NCBI GenBank assembly: GCA_032353305.1
Contig: JAUCNG010351065.1
Span: forward strand, 1 to 11,933
DNA: 11,933 bases
Origin: Cephalothrix spiralis
Lineage: Eukaryota > Nemertea > Palaeonemertea > Archinemertea > Cephalotrichidae
Direction of reading: 5' to 3'
Shown here in pieces: positions 1 through 10,100 of this stretch. The position numbers and the translations under genes are program-made. Each line of letters begins with the position of its first letter. Position 1 is the stretch's first letter. The notes beneath the pieces are model-generated. The model worked only from the letters and a program-made list of their open reading frames with translations. It was not told the origin of the DNA and did not search any database.

Positions 1-888
1 CAAATTATTATGTTATCTTCTGTCATTTATATTCGCATGAATTGGACTGGTTATCCCGGTCAATAAATCATATATATCAACTTGTTTGAAGTTTTTTTAA
101 AGATTATAAACATTTAAAAGTACGAGTAGCACAAAATAATTATATTCTTCGTAAGATCAATCAATTCATACATGAAGTAACGATCAAAAAATCAAATCTT
201 GGAACTAATTGACGTTGTGTTTTCAATTGATTCTTAAAAATTGAATTCGATAAATTTTATTGAGAAAGTATTTTAAAAAAACATCCACGCGAATTGATAT
301 AGCCAGAAGCGATAGTTATATCGCTTTTGATAAAGCCTGTTTGCAGCTGTTACAGAAATAGAGTCCTTCTTACCTCAAAGACCAAAAGATTGTATAAATT
401 TCCTTATTATTATATAAAGAACTTTAATTTATTATTAATCTAATTTAGCGGTTAATGACACGATGCCCCAATATATCCCAAGTACGCCTTGATCAAATGT
501 CATTAATCATCATAAGAGCATCTCGAAAAAGATAGAAACTTGTACCTTATTCGAAGTTGAGGTCATAGCGACCCATAAAATAATTTTAGGAGGAATTGTA
601 GAAATTTTTAGGAGTCTATAATAATTGCTTATAATAGCGCCTTCTTTCACAAAACTATATGTTATTGAGCCGAGCAAAGCGTAGCGAGGAATTTCAGATT
701 TTAATTGCATAATTCATCATTTCTCATTCCATTTGAGGAATTTTAGGACTACATGTAATGACATTTTGAATATAGCTTTTTTAAATTTTAGGAGATTTTC
801 AGAATTTTTAGGACGCTTTGCCAAATTTTAGGAGGTCCATGACCGATGCGAGCAAGGCTTAATTAAGGACACCATAAATTGAACTTAC
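1..888 (-). other. admp intron 2 (partial), no exon recognised
   Basis: This AT-rich stretch follows the phase-0 donor at 888-887. It shows no convincing prodomain or mature-domain exon in any minus-strand frame. Apart from the TTTTAGGAG repeat block at 580-840, I see no recognisable structure in it. Confidence 0.55.
580..840. repeat. dispersed TTTTAGGAG-type repeat block
   Basis: The core TTTTAGGA occurs repeatedly at about 586, 606, 741, 787, 803 and 825, embedded in AT-rich sequence. Segments such as gccgagcaaagcgtagcgagg (about 668) and gcgagcaaggc (about 848) lie within or just after it. The same core and a gcgagcgaag segment recur at 3220-3600, and one core at about 1248. This looks like a decayed interspersed repeat family. 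I cannot assign it to a named class. Confidence 0.5.
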
Positions 889-1049
889 CTCAATCATATG
901 CAATGAACGGCCTTCTCTTAACATTGCAGCCGCTATTTCCTGAGGCCGTGGTCTTAATTTGAATAGATGAAATTCAGCTTCTAATAAAGCTTCGTCTTTT
1001 TTAATGTATGAGACATTGTAATAATAGAAATGCATTTGTTGGCGTGAAT
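889..1049 (-). CDS. admp: admp exon 2 (second prodomain block)
   Basis: 161 bp. The acceptor is a good pyrimidine tract, cctttttcag, just above 1049. Two bases complete the split Asp codon, then 53 codons run to the donor ATT GAG|gtaagt, ending in phase 0. The content (FYYYNVSY, then acidic residues, then LLEAEFHLFKLRP) is a typical second prodomain segment. I could not recognise the next exon in 1-888. Confidence 0.78.
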
Positions 1050-1920
1050 CTGAAAAAGGAAACTCCAATAAATGAATATGTTTGAAATCGAATAGTTCTA
1101 AGATTTTAAACCATAAATACTCAAGTGAAATTACTTTTTTTCATGACGTAAAATATCCTTTAACGATATTACATTAACTCACATCAGGATCCGCATCACC
1201 CTGTTTTTTATAAGTAGGCCTATAGGTCATAGAACCATTTTTTTGAAAATTTAGGAGTGAATAGGATTTATGGTCTAAATAAGATTTTTAGCCATTACCT
1301 TTTTTTAATTTTTAGATATTTTCTGATATAATCAGATATAATTGGAATTTTATTACATTTTGTGTAGAATTATGAGAGTATAGAATTTAAATTCAAAAAA
1401 TGTATCTCAAGTCAATGATATTTTTATTATTCTATAGACCTTTTAATTTACAAATGTTGCGCACGTCATAATTATGTAAATACAACAAACTGCGCTACTC
1501 TTAAAACTTTTGGAAAATTTATATACCGTCATTGCACAGCAGAATGGCTTCCATTTCCCGAATCACATTCAAAGACAAATTGACAATTACTAATTAATAA
1601 ATTTATTTTGACATACCCCGATCTGGAAATCCACGTACTGTATCCGCATTAAATGGAGTCCTTGTTTTAGTAATCCCGTTTTCATCAGCAATTGATTTGT
1701 AAAGTTCAACCATATATTGCGGAGGTGCACGATGATGTAAATGTACAGGTAGATGTTCTAACCCAAAAACACGAGACAGTCTGTATTTGGCTTCTTGTTC
1801 AATATTTTCATCCGTAATCCGACACCAAACGACAGACTGGAATAACTGTACAACTAATAAACAACGTATCCAAAAGCCACATTTTGGTACAACACTCATA
1901 ATCCAATGTGTAAACTGCAT
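889..1920 (-). CDS. admp: TGF-beta/BMP-family ligand, 5' part (signal peptide and N-terminal prodomain), probably Admp
   Basis: Two exons (1920-1617 and 1049-889) encode residues 1-155 of a secreted TGF-beta superfamily precursor. The ATG at 1920 is the first in its frame after an in-frame TAG near 1995. Residues 16-33 form a hydrophobic signal-peptide core ending in SVVWC. Prodomain hallmarks follow: RLSRVFGLEHLP (48-58), APPQYMVELY (65-74), ADTVRGFPD (92-100), then an EALLEAEFHLFKLRP stretch in exon 2. A glycosylation sequon N-V-S lies at 113. Intron 1 is 567 bp, phase 1, and the junction codon becomes Asp. The remaining prodomain, cleavage site and mature cystine-knot domain lie past the left edge. 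The family call rests on the prodomain. The choice of Admp over another BMP/GDF rests mainly on the Pinhead-like gene lying directly upstream on the same strand, so it is inference. Admp is a BMP ligand acting in dorsoventral patterning. Confidence 0.75.
1617..1920 (-). CDS. admp: admp exon 1 (start codon, signal peptide, first prodomain block)
   Basis: 304 bp: 101 codons plus one base. The donor reads CGG G|gtatgt on the minus strand, so the exon ends in phase 1. The open frame continues only four more residues into the intron before a stop, which agrees with a splice here. Confidence 0.8.
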
Positions 1921-2000
1921 TATTTTATTGCTGTTTTCTTTAAACGTATCTTGTCTATAAATTTGCTTATCAGAATTTAACTTGAACTTAATTGAGTCCT
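1921..2000 (-). other. admp 5' leader region
   Basis: This is the sequence immediately upstream of the start codon. In frame with the ATG there is no other Met before a TAG near 1995, which supports 1920 as the start. I see no TATA box at a clear spacing, and the transcription start is not visible. Confidence 0.4.
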
Positions 2001-3199
2001 AATTTTCCGAACATAGATGTAAAGCTTGTTAACCCATCTGATATCAATGTAGTAGCTCCATGTTTTGTTGAAGAACATCAAGGAAGAAGAGTAGAGCAAG
2101 AGATAAACTCCCAGACAAGAAAAACATTTATCTTTCTCCGTGATGACCTAAGTTCTGTCGAAAATTTTCTATCGTCACGGTAGCGAGAGAGAGTTATCCG
2201 ATAATCTTAATTTGACAATTATGTATATCATTATGCCCACCTGCGAAATCAAAGGCAGTTAAAAATTCACTCTTCCGAGACTGTTTAAAATAGCACTTCA
2301 AATCCCTTTATGTCTTAATCGTACGTTGAAAGAAGTCGTCACGCCCCTGGCGGGAAAACATGGCTCGAGTCACGCTTTTTGCTTAAAGTAGTAGTTCCCC
2401 ACGTGCGAATATGAAGTAGATCCAAATCGACGTAAAACTTATGGAGAAATGAAACGCAGGTGCAGATTTTTCCAGACAATATTTTGAAAATCTAAATTCT
2501 TAAAATAATCCAATTTCTTAATTGTACCCCCAGGACTTGTCTTACGCTATGTTGTTTTGGAAATGAGACAGAATATCAATATCTACGGCTCCAGGTCCCT
2601 AAGCCAATCTCTTTAAAATGATATCTTGGTTTTGAAATACATTTTAAGTCAAAAACCAATAAAACTTGAAGGGGGATTATATAGTAAACAATAATTTTAA
2701 AATAATAGATTTTGAAGTAATCATAATTCCTAAGTATTAAATTCCCATGCATTTGCATTTTGTATTCGTAACTCTTTCAGATTCTTTCACTATCGTATAA
2801 GAAACGTAAAAATAATTCTTGCCTCAACAGCTGAGCTCTGCATGTGGTAACATTACTGGTAATTTGTCTCAACTACAGCTACTACTTGACCACAACATCG
2901 ACTTAAAAAAATCAGATTCCACAGATCTGATATTATGATATTACTAGAATGAAAACAATTCCTTATCCAGCAGGAGTACTTTTGATTCTTGCGAATTTAA
3001 TATACTCCAGCTAGCTAGTGATTGTTACAATCCCAAGGTTCTGAGTATCACCTTAATAAATTATTAACTTTTGGTAATACAAAATGTAGTTATACATCAG
3101 TTTTATAATTGTTAATAATTATAATTTGGAATTCCATAACGGGGCAGGGACATACAGTAATCGGTACGGGATTAATTTTCTAGCTAGATAGCCCCTTTA

Positions 3200-3610
3200 G
3201 TCATTTTTGCTATCTCAATTTAGGATTTCAGGAGATTTTATCTTTCATTTTAGGAGATTTAACAGTAACATTTTATGAGATTTTCTAGTAACTTATGAGA
3301 CTTAATGATAATACGAGTGATTTTCTAATAACTTTCGTTCACTACGAACAAAATATTTTTGCTTTTCAATAAATAAATGTAATCAAACGCAAATAGGATA
3401 TTTTGCGTTTGATACAATCTATGCATATAATTAATTTAGAGACTCTCCATAATTGATATTTCATTTGGCCAATTAAACCTAAAATGATTAAGTCTAATGG
3501 CGAGCGAAGTTTGACAAATTTTATGAGAAATAATCGGATTTTAGGAGATTTTATGAGGAACGGTCATATTTTAGGATATTCTAAAATTTTATTAGAACTA
3601 TGAAGCCTGT
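3200..3610. repeat. second TTTTAGGAG-type repeat block
   Basis: Cores occur at about 3222 (ttcaggagattttat), 3250 (ttttaggagattt), 3540 (ttttaggagattttatgagg) and 3561 (ttttaggata). Related tatgagattttc and acttatgagac pieces lie between them. The segment ggcgagcgaagtttgac (about 3499) parallels the gcgagcaaggc segment of the 580-840 block. The two blocks therefore look like diverged copies of one family. Confidence 0.5.
3382..3413. repeat. perfect hairpin, 12-bp arms
   Basis: The arms ATCAAACGCAAA (3382-3393) and TTTGCGTTTGAT (3402-3413) are exact reverse complements around an 8-base loop. Pairing can extend three more bases (tgt/aca) past one bulged A. A related 17-base stretch, aatcaaacgcgaatagg, recurs at about 5061. 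Confidence 0.75.
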
Positions 3611-3911
3611 CCTTTAAATAAAAACTAAACACTTATCATCAAATGTTCTTTTAAAAAAGGGGGTTAGGGGTCTAGATGAATAACCAATTATCATTACCGA
3701 CTATCGTCGGAAGCTGTTTGATTTGGAAAAGGAATTGAAAACATTGAATGATATTCCCTTCACCCCCGAGGTTAAATCGGTTAATTAGGTGGTACAGCGG
3801 TTAACCCACTAAGTTCCAATATTTTAGAGGAAATTTACAGCTGTCTTGAAGTTCGCCTATTGAACCCAAATTTTGAAACGAACCGGAAAATTAGAAAAAA
3901 AGAATCTCTCA

Positions 3912-3917
3912 TTTATT
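3912..3917 (-). terminator. candidate poly(A) signal of pnhd
   Basis: AATAAA on the minus strand (tttatt on plus), about 120 bases after the pnhd stop codon at 4042-4040. It is the canonical hexamer at a plausible 3' UTR length. In AT-rich DNA the hexamer also occurs by chance, so this is only a candidate. Confidence 0.45.
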
Positions 3918-4039
3918 ACATTTGAGCGGTAACAATCTATACATTAAACTAGTGAAATGGTCCGTAAAATATTTCGAATAATTATAGTCTCTTTTTACCC
4001 TTAAGCGTAAAATTGAACTTGCAAAGAATTGGAAATAAA

Positions 4040-4181
4040 TTAGCTACAACCGCACTCTTTGATGGCCTGAATAGAACGATCGCGATTCCTAGATTTGAAA
4101 TTGTGTGTAGTAAATGTTACCCCATTGCAGCGTTTTTTTCTTTTCTTGAGACTCATGAGGCAAGTATCATCTTCCTCTGAT
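4040..4181 (-). CDS. pnhd: pnhd terminal exon
   Basis: 142 bp after acceptor attttctttcag. One base completes the split Arg codon, then codons run to TAA at 4042-4040. It encodes a basic KKRKKRC segment and the closing AIKECGCS. A C-x-C followed by one residue and stop is typical of cystine-knot ligands and antagonists. The basic run KKRKKR might be a convertase site, which is inference only. Confidence 0.85.
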
Positions 4182-7100
4182 CTGAAAGAAAATAAAGCAT
4201 CTAATTTAATTCAATACAAGACGCCGGTTAGAGAGACCCGTAACAAAATTGCATAGATCTTTCCTTTCCCCGATAGTACATGTCAAAGGAGAAGAAAAAA
4301 GTGGCCCAAAAACAGAACCCTGTGGTACTCCACTTAAAAGTTAAACTATCGGATCGAGTCGAATGTTTAAAGTTATGAACAAATTAATAATATAATGGCG
4401 AAAACATATTGATAATTCCCCTTTCCGATCAGAAATAATGATTTTTGTTTCTAGAAGGCTAAAATTGTTTGAAAAGTATATTTGAGACATTTTCAGCACA
4501 TTTTAAAGTATAATCCAGGGTTGGTGGTCAACTTTTCGGGAAAAAATATAAATTGTTTAGGCTTTAAATCATGTATTATTAATCACAAAGCAAGTTTTAA
4601 TTATTATTATATTTAACAATGGCAAAAGTGGGACTGGGTTAGTGGTCAAAGTTTTCTGAATTGATTTTTGAAAAATCTTGCCTGAAATAAATTGTGGCGC
4701 AAAAATAATTTTTCCCCCGCGTGCAGAAATGATGGTCTAAAATCGGGTGTGTTTTTTTGCAAAGACAGGGCGAGTGGGGCCTGTGGGGGCATAATATTTT
4801 TCCATGTCATTTTGGGGATGGATGGGTTGCAAAATTTCGACATAGGTGTAAGCAAATTTTTTTCCATGATCCCTGCATGTGTAGAAGATGAGGGGATGGT
4901 TCATCGTATACTTTGGTGTACCAAAGTCTGATCCGGGAGTACCACGAGACGCGACACTTTCCGCGGCAGAGTCGTCGGACGGCGATACGGACCTTCGTAT
5001 ACCAAGGTAGGTTCATGGAAGAACTTAACGAACATGGGGGTCCGCTTAAATAATGATTGAAATCAAACGCGAATAGGGGTGGGGGCCAAATTATAGGGGG
5101 GGGGGGGGAATTGCAGGGTTTCTTAAAACATAGGACCCGTGAGTGCAAATTATTTTCATGACATGACAAAGTTATCCACTTTCATAATACAGAATGCAAT
5201 GTGTAGTCTAAATATAGTTCCCACAATGAAAATGTATTTTTAAAATTTGACTTCATATTTCACATAATAAGTGTCATAAGTGATTAGAGTTCACGTACTA
5301 ACTATTTTAATTAATTTACGTGCACCTTGATTACTTTTACTTCGACAAATATTATAATATCTCAGGTGCATCTGTGTCCATAACAAGCATACTGTGCCGA
5401 GGCATAATGACAATAACTTCAACCCATCATATGTCAAGACATCAATGCTTTATTAATTATTACAGTTTTTAATATCTTAGCTTTTTGAATAGAAGATTTT
5501 ATAAATTTCACAGGTGCGACTACTTGAGGGTTGATGGCACGCCAAAATAGTATCACACTACATTGGATTATGAATATACCTATCTGTTATAGTTGTATTA
5601 TGCACGCTTTTACCTTCTAAGCACGTACGGACATTTAGGCCAATGGCGTTTGAAATAATCCAGAAAAACACGTGGTTCTTTATTTTTTTAATAGGACCCG
5701 TCCTTTCTCGGTCAATAATAGATATACCGGATAGCTAAAAACCGGATAATGGTTAAAAATAATGTTCCTTGAATGTTAAATTTTTTTCGAAATGTTTTTA
5801 AGAAATTCCAATTTTGATCGTAAATATGATTGACGTTATTATGAGATTTTTAGAAAATAAAAGTTAAATGTTTTCAGCGAAATGTTTTTACGAAATTTAA
5901 GTTTAATTTTTATTTTTATTGACGTCATCGCATATATCAATATTTAATGTTTGTTTATAAATGCAATCAAGTAAAACAATAAAGTCACTTTAAGAGAGCG
6001 AAAAATCCGCAGACACACAGTATATATTCACGCATACCAAAATTTTCGACTACATTGGTCTTCTTCAGTAATATAAATGACACCATTTTGAAAATGCCAT
6101 AAAAGATAATACTGAATTACAAGGAATATTACAAGACCTTATATCTTATACGGTATACCCGGTGACAAAGGCATGTAATATGCCTTATATCTTGGTATTC
6201 AAAGGTCATGGAAAATATTTGAATATTTAGATCATATATGCGAGCACTTATTTCAGTGTATACCCGATGTACAGTGCAAACAAAATCAGTGAAAACATAT
6301 ATACAAGATATACAATAATGAGGAGAGGGATGCACAATACCGTATTAAAAAAATAACTAAATATGAAATAAGTTTAAAATTTTATATTGTTGACTTAATA
6401 TAGATTTGAAGAGACAAAAAGAGGTTTTGGGGGCAAGTTTTGAATACATGTTCGTCTATGCAGGGGTGGGTAGGTCAAACACATTTTTTTCTGAGTAAAA
6501 GTAAACACTATAAATCCGTGTTGTCAATAATAAAGTTGAAAAATCCACAATAAAAGTTTTATAAATACATGATTTTTTAATTTAGTAAACGACCTGACGT
6601 TTCGATCCTCCTTAACTAAGGATCATCTACACTCTGAAGATGATCCTTAGTTAAGTAATTTTCAAATTTAACATTTTTTTCTCTTTAATTATTTCAGCAT
6701 AATTTAATTTAAAATAGTTTTTAGAGAAAAAATGGGTTAGATGGTTAAATTTGAAGGAAATTTTTTTTTAGGATGGCTGGGTCCCTAAAACATTCGGGAT
6801 AGGTGTTTGGAAAGTTTTCAGGGTAGCCACAACTTTCTGAAAAAAAAATCCATGACATTTCCATGAAAAGTTCCAGTCGCTTGAAAAAGTCTTAATAATA
6901 GTCAGTCGCGACATCATTTTTTACCCCCCCCCCCTTTTTCGCAAATTTTCCTTAAATTTTCAGGGGGTACCCCCCTTTTCGTGTACTTTTTGTCAAATCA
7001 CGCATTTTTCCTCCTCATTTTTGCATATTATTTCCAATAAACGCGTTTTTTCTTCGCATATTTTGCCGGCAAATTTTGGAATTCCATGACATTTCCAGGT

Positions 7101-10100
7101 TTAACAGACATGTGGTCATTTGAAAGGACAAAGAACGCTTAAAATTTCTTACCTCAAGACGCATTTATATTCATTGGTCTCTTCGCAAGTTCCTTGGCAA
7201 ACCCCGATATCGATATAACGTGTTGCAACTTTAGTTTCACCAGACGTTTCATTGACTAAAACCTCATTAAAAACTTCCATTTGAGTTGCACGATAACAAA
7301 GACCCGCACACTGGCAACTTTCGATAACTTCAAGACAACGGTCTCCTAAAAGGAAAAACTAAAGTTTATTTTTTATGAAAAGCCGAAACAATTTTGAAAT
7401 CATTTTGGACCCAACCTTAGTAAACTCAGTTGGTCAGATGACGCCCCGTCTCTTTGTAATACTGTGATCGACTCCCGCTTGCGCTCTAACTAGAGAGAGC
7501 TGAGCGGGATTCAATCCGACCACAGAATAATATAGCCCAAAAGAACGAAATCCCAAAAGACCGAAAGTATTGTGGTTGCACATGATGATCCAAATGCATC
7601 TTCTGGCTCTTCCGTATATATAAAGTTCCAGGACTTGAAGAGGGTGTGTCGAAAAAGGCCAAACTTGGGGGCACCAATCGATCTAAATTGCACTTGTTTT
7701 ACAATGTTTTAGGTAAAGTACCCATATTTTTACCACACCACACTTGACTTGATGTCACTTTTAGTTATAAGGAGCTGGTATAGTTTATCACCCGATAAAG
7801 GTTTTTAGAAACAGTTGGCTAAGGTGGGAATCGAACCAAAGATCATCACAACAATCGGAAAGGCAAGCTCACCAATTTGTCACAATTCATACTATTTTGA
7901 ATTTAAAATTAAGAGTATGTTCCTGGTCATCAGCCAGCAGATAGATAGTTATAACTTGATTCAATTCCGACTTACCATTTGGTCCCGGGATAGTTATTGA
8001 CTTGACTGATAGGGATTGGCATCCTCCATCTGAAATGATTTAAATTACAGTAAATATACTTGAAATACTCACTAAAATTTTGGATCATTCCAAAATTGAT
8101 AATCATCCCTTTTAATATAAACGAAACAAAAACTTTCTCATTCTCAATCGTTTATTTACGCTTTATAAAAGCACAAAGCACGTACCCCTATTCCCATATA
8201 GCACACAGCACTTATATTTATCATTGTTTTTAGATATGTAAAAGTATCATTATTCTATCTTTTCATTTATTTATGTTTTTTGTGTATTTACTCACATTAT
8301 TTTAAAAATATATTTTCATAAATACATTTTATTTGATTGTAAATAAAGTAATTCAAATTTTAAAAATGAAGAAATTTTTCAATTCGAGACTAGATTGTAT
8401 ATAATAATACTAAAACAATCGATTTTTAAGTAATTCCCTAATAAGTAGTTATCAAGTCAAAAGAGTTAATTGGTACAACAGGGGTAATATTTTTTACCCT
8501 TGGTATAACTAATGTATTACGTTATACATACTTCCAGCAGTTTTAAAATTGTTATCTGCCAAGGAATTGAAAATACATGTACAATATAGGCCTACATGTT
8601 ATATTGTTTTCTATGATAGGGAAATATTCTTAAATACGTGTGTACCGCGATAATCGAAAAATTGTATCATCCAAAATCAAAAAAAATATCACGATCGTGG
8701 TAGTTCCGAGGGAAATCCCGCAATGTGACGTCATAGAGAGTATTCCTTAAAATATACGCTAAAAACCCAATTACACATGCAATGGTTAAACTGGGAGACG
8801 GTCGATTGGGCCCCAGTGATTTCGGCCCCGGACTTTTGGGCCCCGGTCTTTTGGGCCCCGGACTTTTGGGCCCCACAGACTTTTGGGCCCCACGGACCAT
8901 TGGGCCCCGGTCTTTTGGGCCCCGGATTTTTGGGCCCCACGGACTTTTGGGCCCCGGACTACTGGGCCCCAATATAAATATGTTACCATGTTTGAGAAAA
9001 ACTAAATTTTTGAAGATGTTATTTTATCTAAAATATAAAGACATAGGAGGTAATCTCCTACCATTTCTCCGTTCCTTTCCTTAAACATAGGTGTCCTCAA
9101 TATATTGCACAAGAGGTTCAGCTCCATCGGGAATATTATCCTTCAGCTATTCAAACGCTGCTTTCACTGAGTCAATTGGCACAAAAGCTTAAGCACTTCA
9201 CATTCTACAAAACACTGCAAAATCATCATCGTTTTAGTGTCTGCACAGATAATCCGAGTTCCTGAATTTTCCGGTAAATAGACTGGCATAAGTGAAAAAG
9301 GCAATATCGAACTTGCGCATCTGGAAAGATCCGGGTGAAGGCATTTTTGACAGCCAGCTCGAAATCAATGTGGATGCTTGAGACATTAGGTTCCAGGCCA
9401 TGTTCTCGAGCTTGAACTAATTCTATATAGGATTCCTCTGTTTTACGGTTCAGCAATGCAGTGAGTCTGTGAGTTGAATTGCAAAAAATGATATTATAAG
9501 GCTAAATGTTTTAAAAGTTAATAATTTTCAAAATAATAACATAAGTTTTATATATTTTTTTAACATGGTAACATATTTATATTGGGGCACAGTTGTCCGG
9601 GGCCCAAAACTCCGTGGGGCCCAAAAGTCTGTGGGGCCCAAAAGTCCGGAGCCCAAAAGACTGGGGCCCAAAAGTCCGAGGCCGAAATCACTGGGGCCCA
9701 ATCATCCTACACCCGGTTAAACTGCCTCAGAGTGAATCAAATTAATTCAAAATTAATACACATATTTTGACACTACCCCAACACCAAGTTACGTGCCTAT
9801 AGCTCCAACAAATTGGATAATATGTATGCTTAAAGGTGTGGGCACTATTTTTGTTGACAAATCAACATCTAACTTTTCATCGAATTAGTGATAATTGTGA
9901 GATATCCTTGAAAGTTCCAGGGACGTCAAATAACATTAGCAATGGCATCGTTGTTGTCAATAATAGTAATTATAGTATATTTATAAATATCCAAAGGTAA
10001 AATAGATTCATAAGCGCAGCTAATATGTTCCAAACGTTATCTTCTCGGAAAATACATTTGTTTCACCAATCGTAAGAATGTTGAGAATGCGGCATATGTG

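Larger units (their letters stand above)
2001..3900. other. intergenic region between pnhd and admp
   Basis: About 1.9 kb separates the presumed pnhd 3' end from the admp leader. It holds no supportable exon. It contains a small GC-rich patch near 2335-2400 with an E2F-like TTTCCCGCC on the minus strand (about 2349-2358), a perfect hairpin at 3382-3413 and a TTTTAGGAG repeat block at 3200-3610. By position it is where the admp promoter should lie. No enhancer can be read from the sequence alone. Confidence 0.5.
4182..7152 (-). other. pnhd last intron (2.97 kb) with transposon debris
   Basis: It is phase 2, with good GT and AG ends. It holds a possible retroelement scrap (4297-4344), a diverged direct repeat (4518/4634), a GC-richer segment (about 4690-5110), a local duplication (5775-5935), a perfect hairpin (6611-6655) and C/G homopolymers. 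I found no further cystine-knot exon, and the flanking exons join in phase without one. Confidence 0.7.
8784..9724. mobile_element. decayed MULE (Mutator-like) transposon, about 0.94 kb
   Basis: Two long terminal inverted repeats (8784-8993 and 9562-9724) bracket a broken MULE transposase remnant (9036-9480). The outer ends match loosely (ggttaaactggg against the complement agtttaaccggg) and the inner ends exactly (aatataaatatgttaccatgtt). I see no clear target-site duplication. The N-terminal half of the transposase is missing, so the element is internally deleted. It lies in a pnhd intron. Confidence 0.75.

Noticed and set aside
376-404. Possible 29-base third admp exon (GAAATT...TTTGAG followed by gtaaga on minus)
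   Set aside because: The donor is good and the phase would fit, but the acceptor (taataataag) has no pyrimidine tract and the peptide is too short to recognise.
580-840. Telomere-like TTAGGG repeat
   Set aside because: The core is TTTTAGGA with irregular spacing, never TTAGGG tandems. It behaves as an interspersed repeat.
1992-2183. 63-codon plus-strand open frame near the admp start
   Set aside because: There is no domain, no matching splice signals, and it lies antisense to the expected admp leader. Its length is ordinary for chance.
3788-3862. Another tRNA-like head (ggtacagcggttaac ... aagttcgcc)
   Set aside because: The A box is plausible but the B box is poor and the spacing long, so it was not called.
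4807-5169. 120-codon minus-strand open frame
   Set aside because: It spans the GC-rich segment and the G13 run, has low-complexity Pro/Tyr content, lacks plausible splice sites and resembles no family. It also overlaps an open frame on the other strand.
6129-6335. 68-codon minus-strand open frame with Ile/Tyr/Cys content
   Set aside because: It consists of AT-rich sequence with repeated cttatatct pieces, without splice sites or similarity to the cystine-knot units, so it is not a pnhd exon.
6598-6655. Hammerhead ribozyme
   Set aside because: A GAAACGTC-like segment is present on the minus strand, but the CTGATGAG core and three-stem arrangement are not there.
7421-7885. Genuine tRNA genes at the two tRNA-like heads
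   Set aside because: The box motifs are present, but the acceptor and anticodon arms do not pair into a cloverleaf. SINE remnants fit better.
8667-9084. Overlapping open frames on both strands encoding Gly-Pro-rich repeats
   Set aside because: They are read-through of the GGGCCCC module array in several frames at once. The repeat explains them and no frame has other coding signs.
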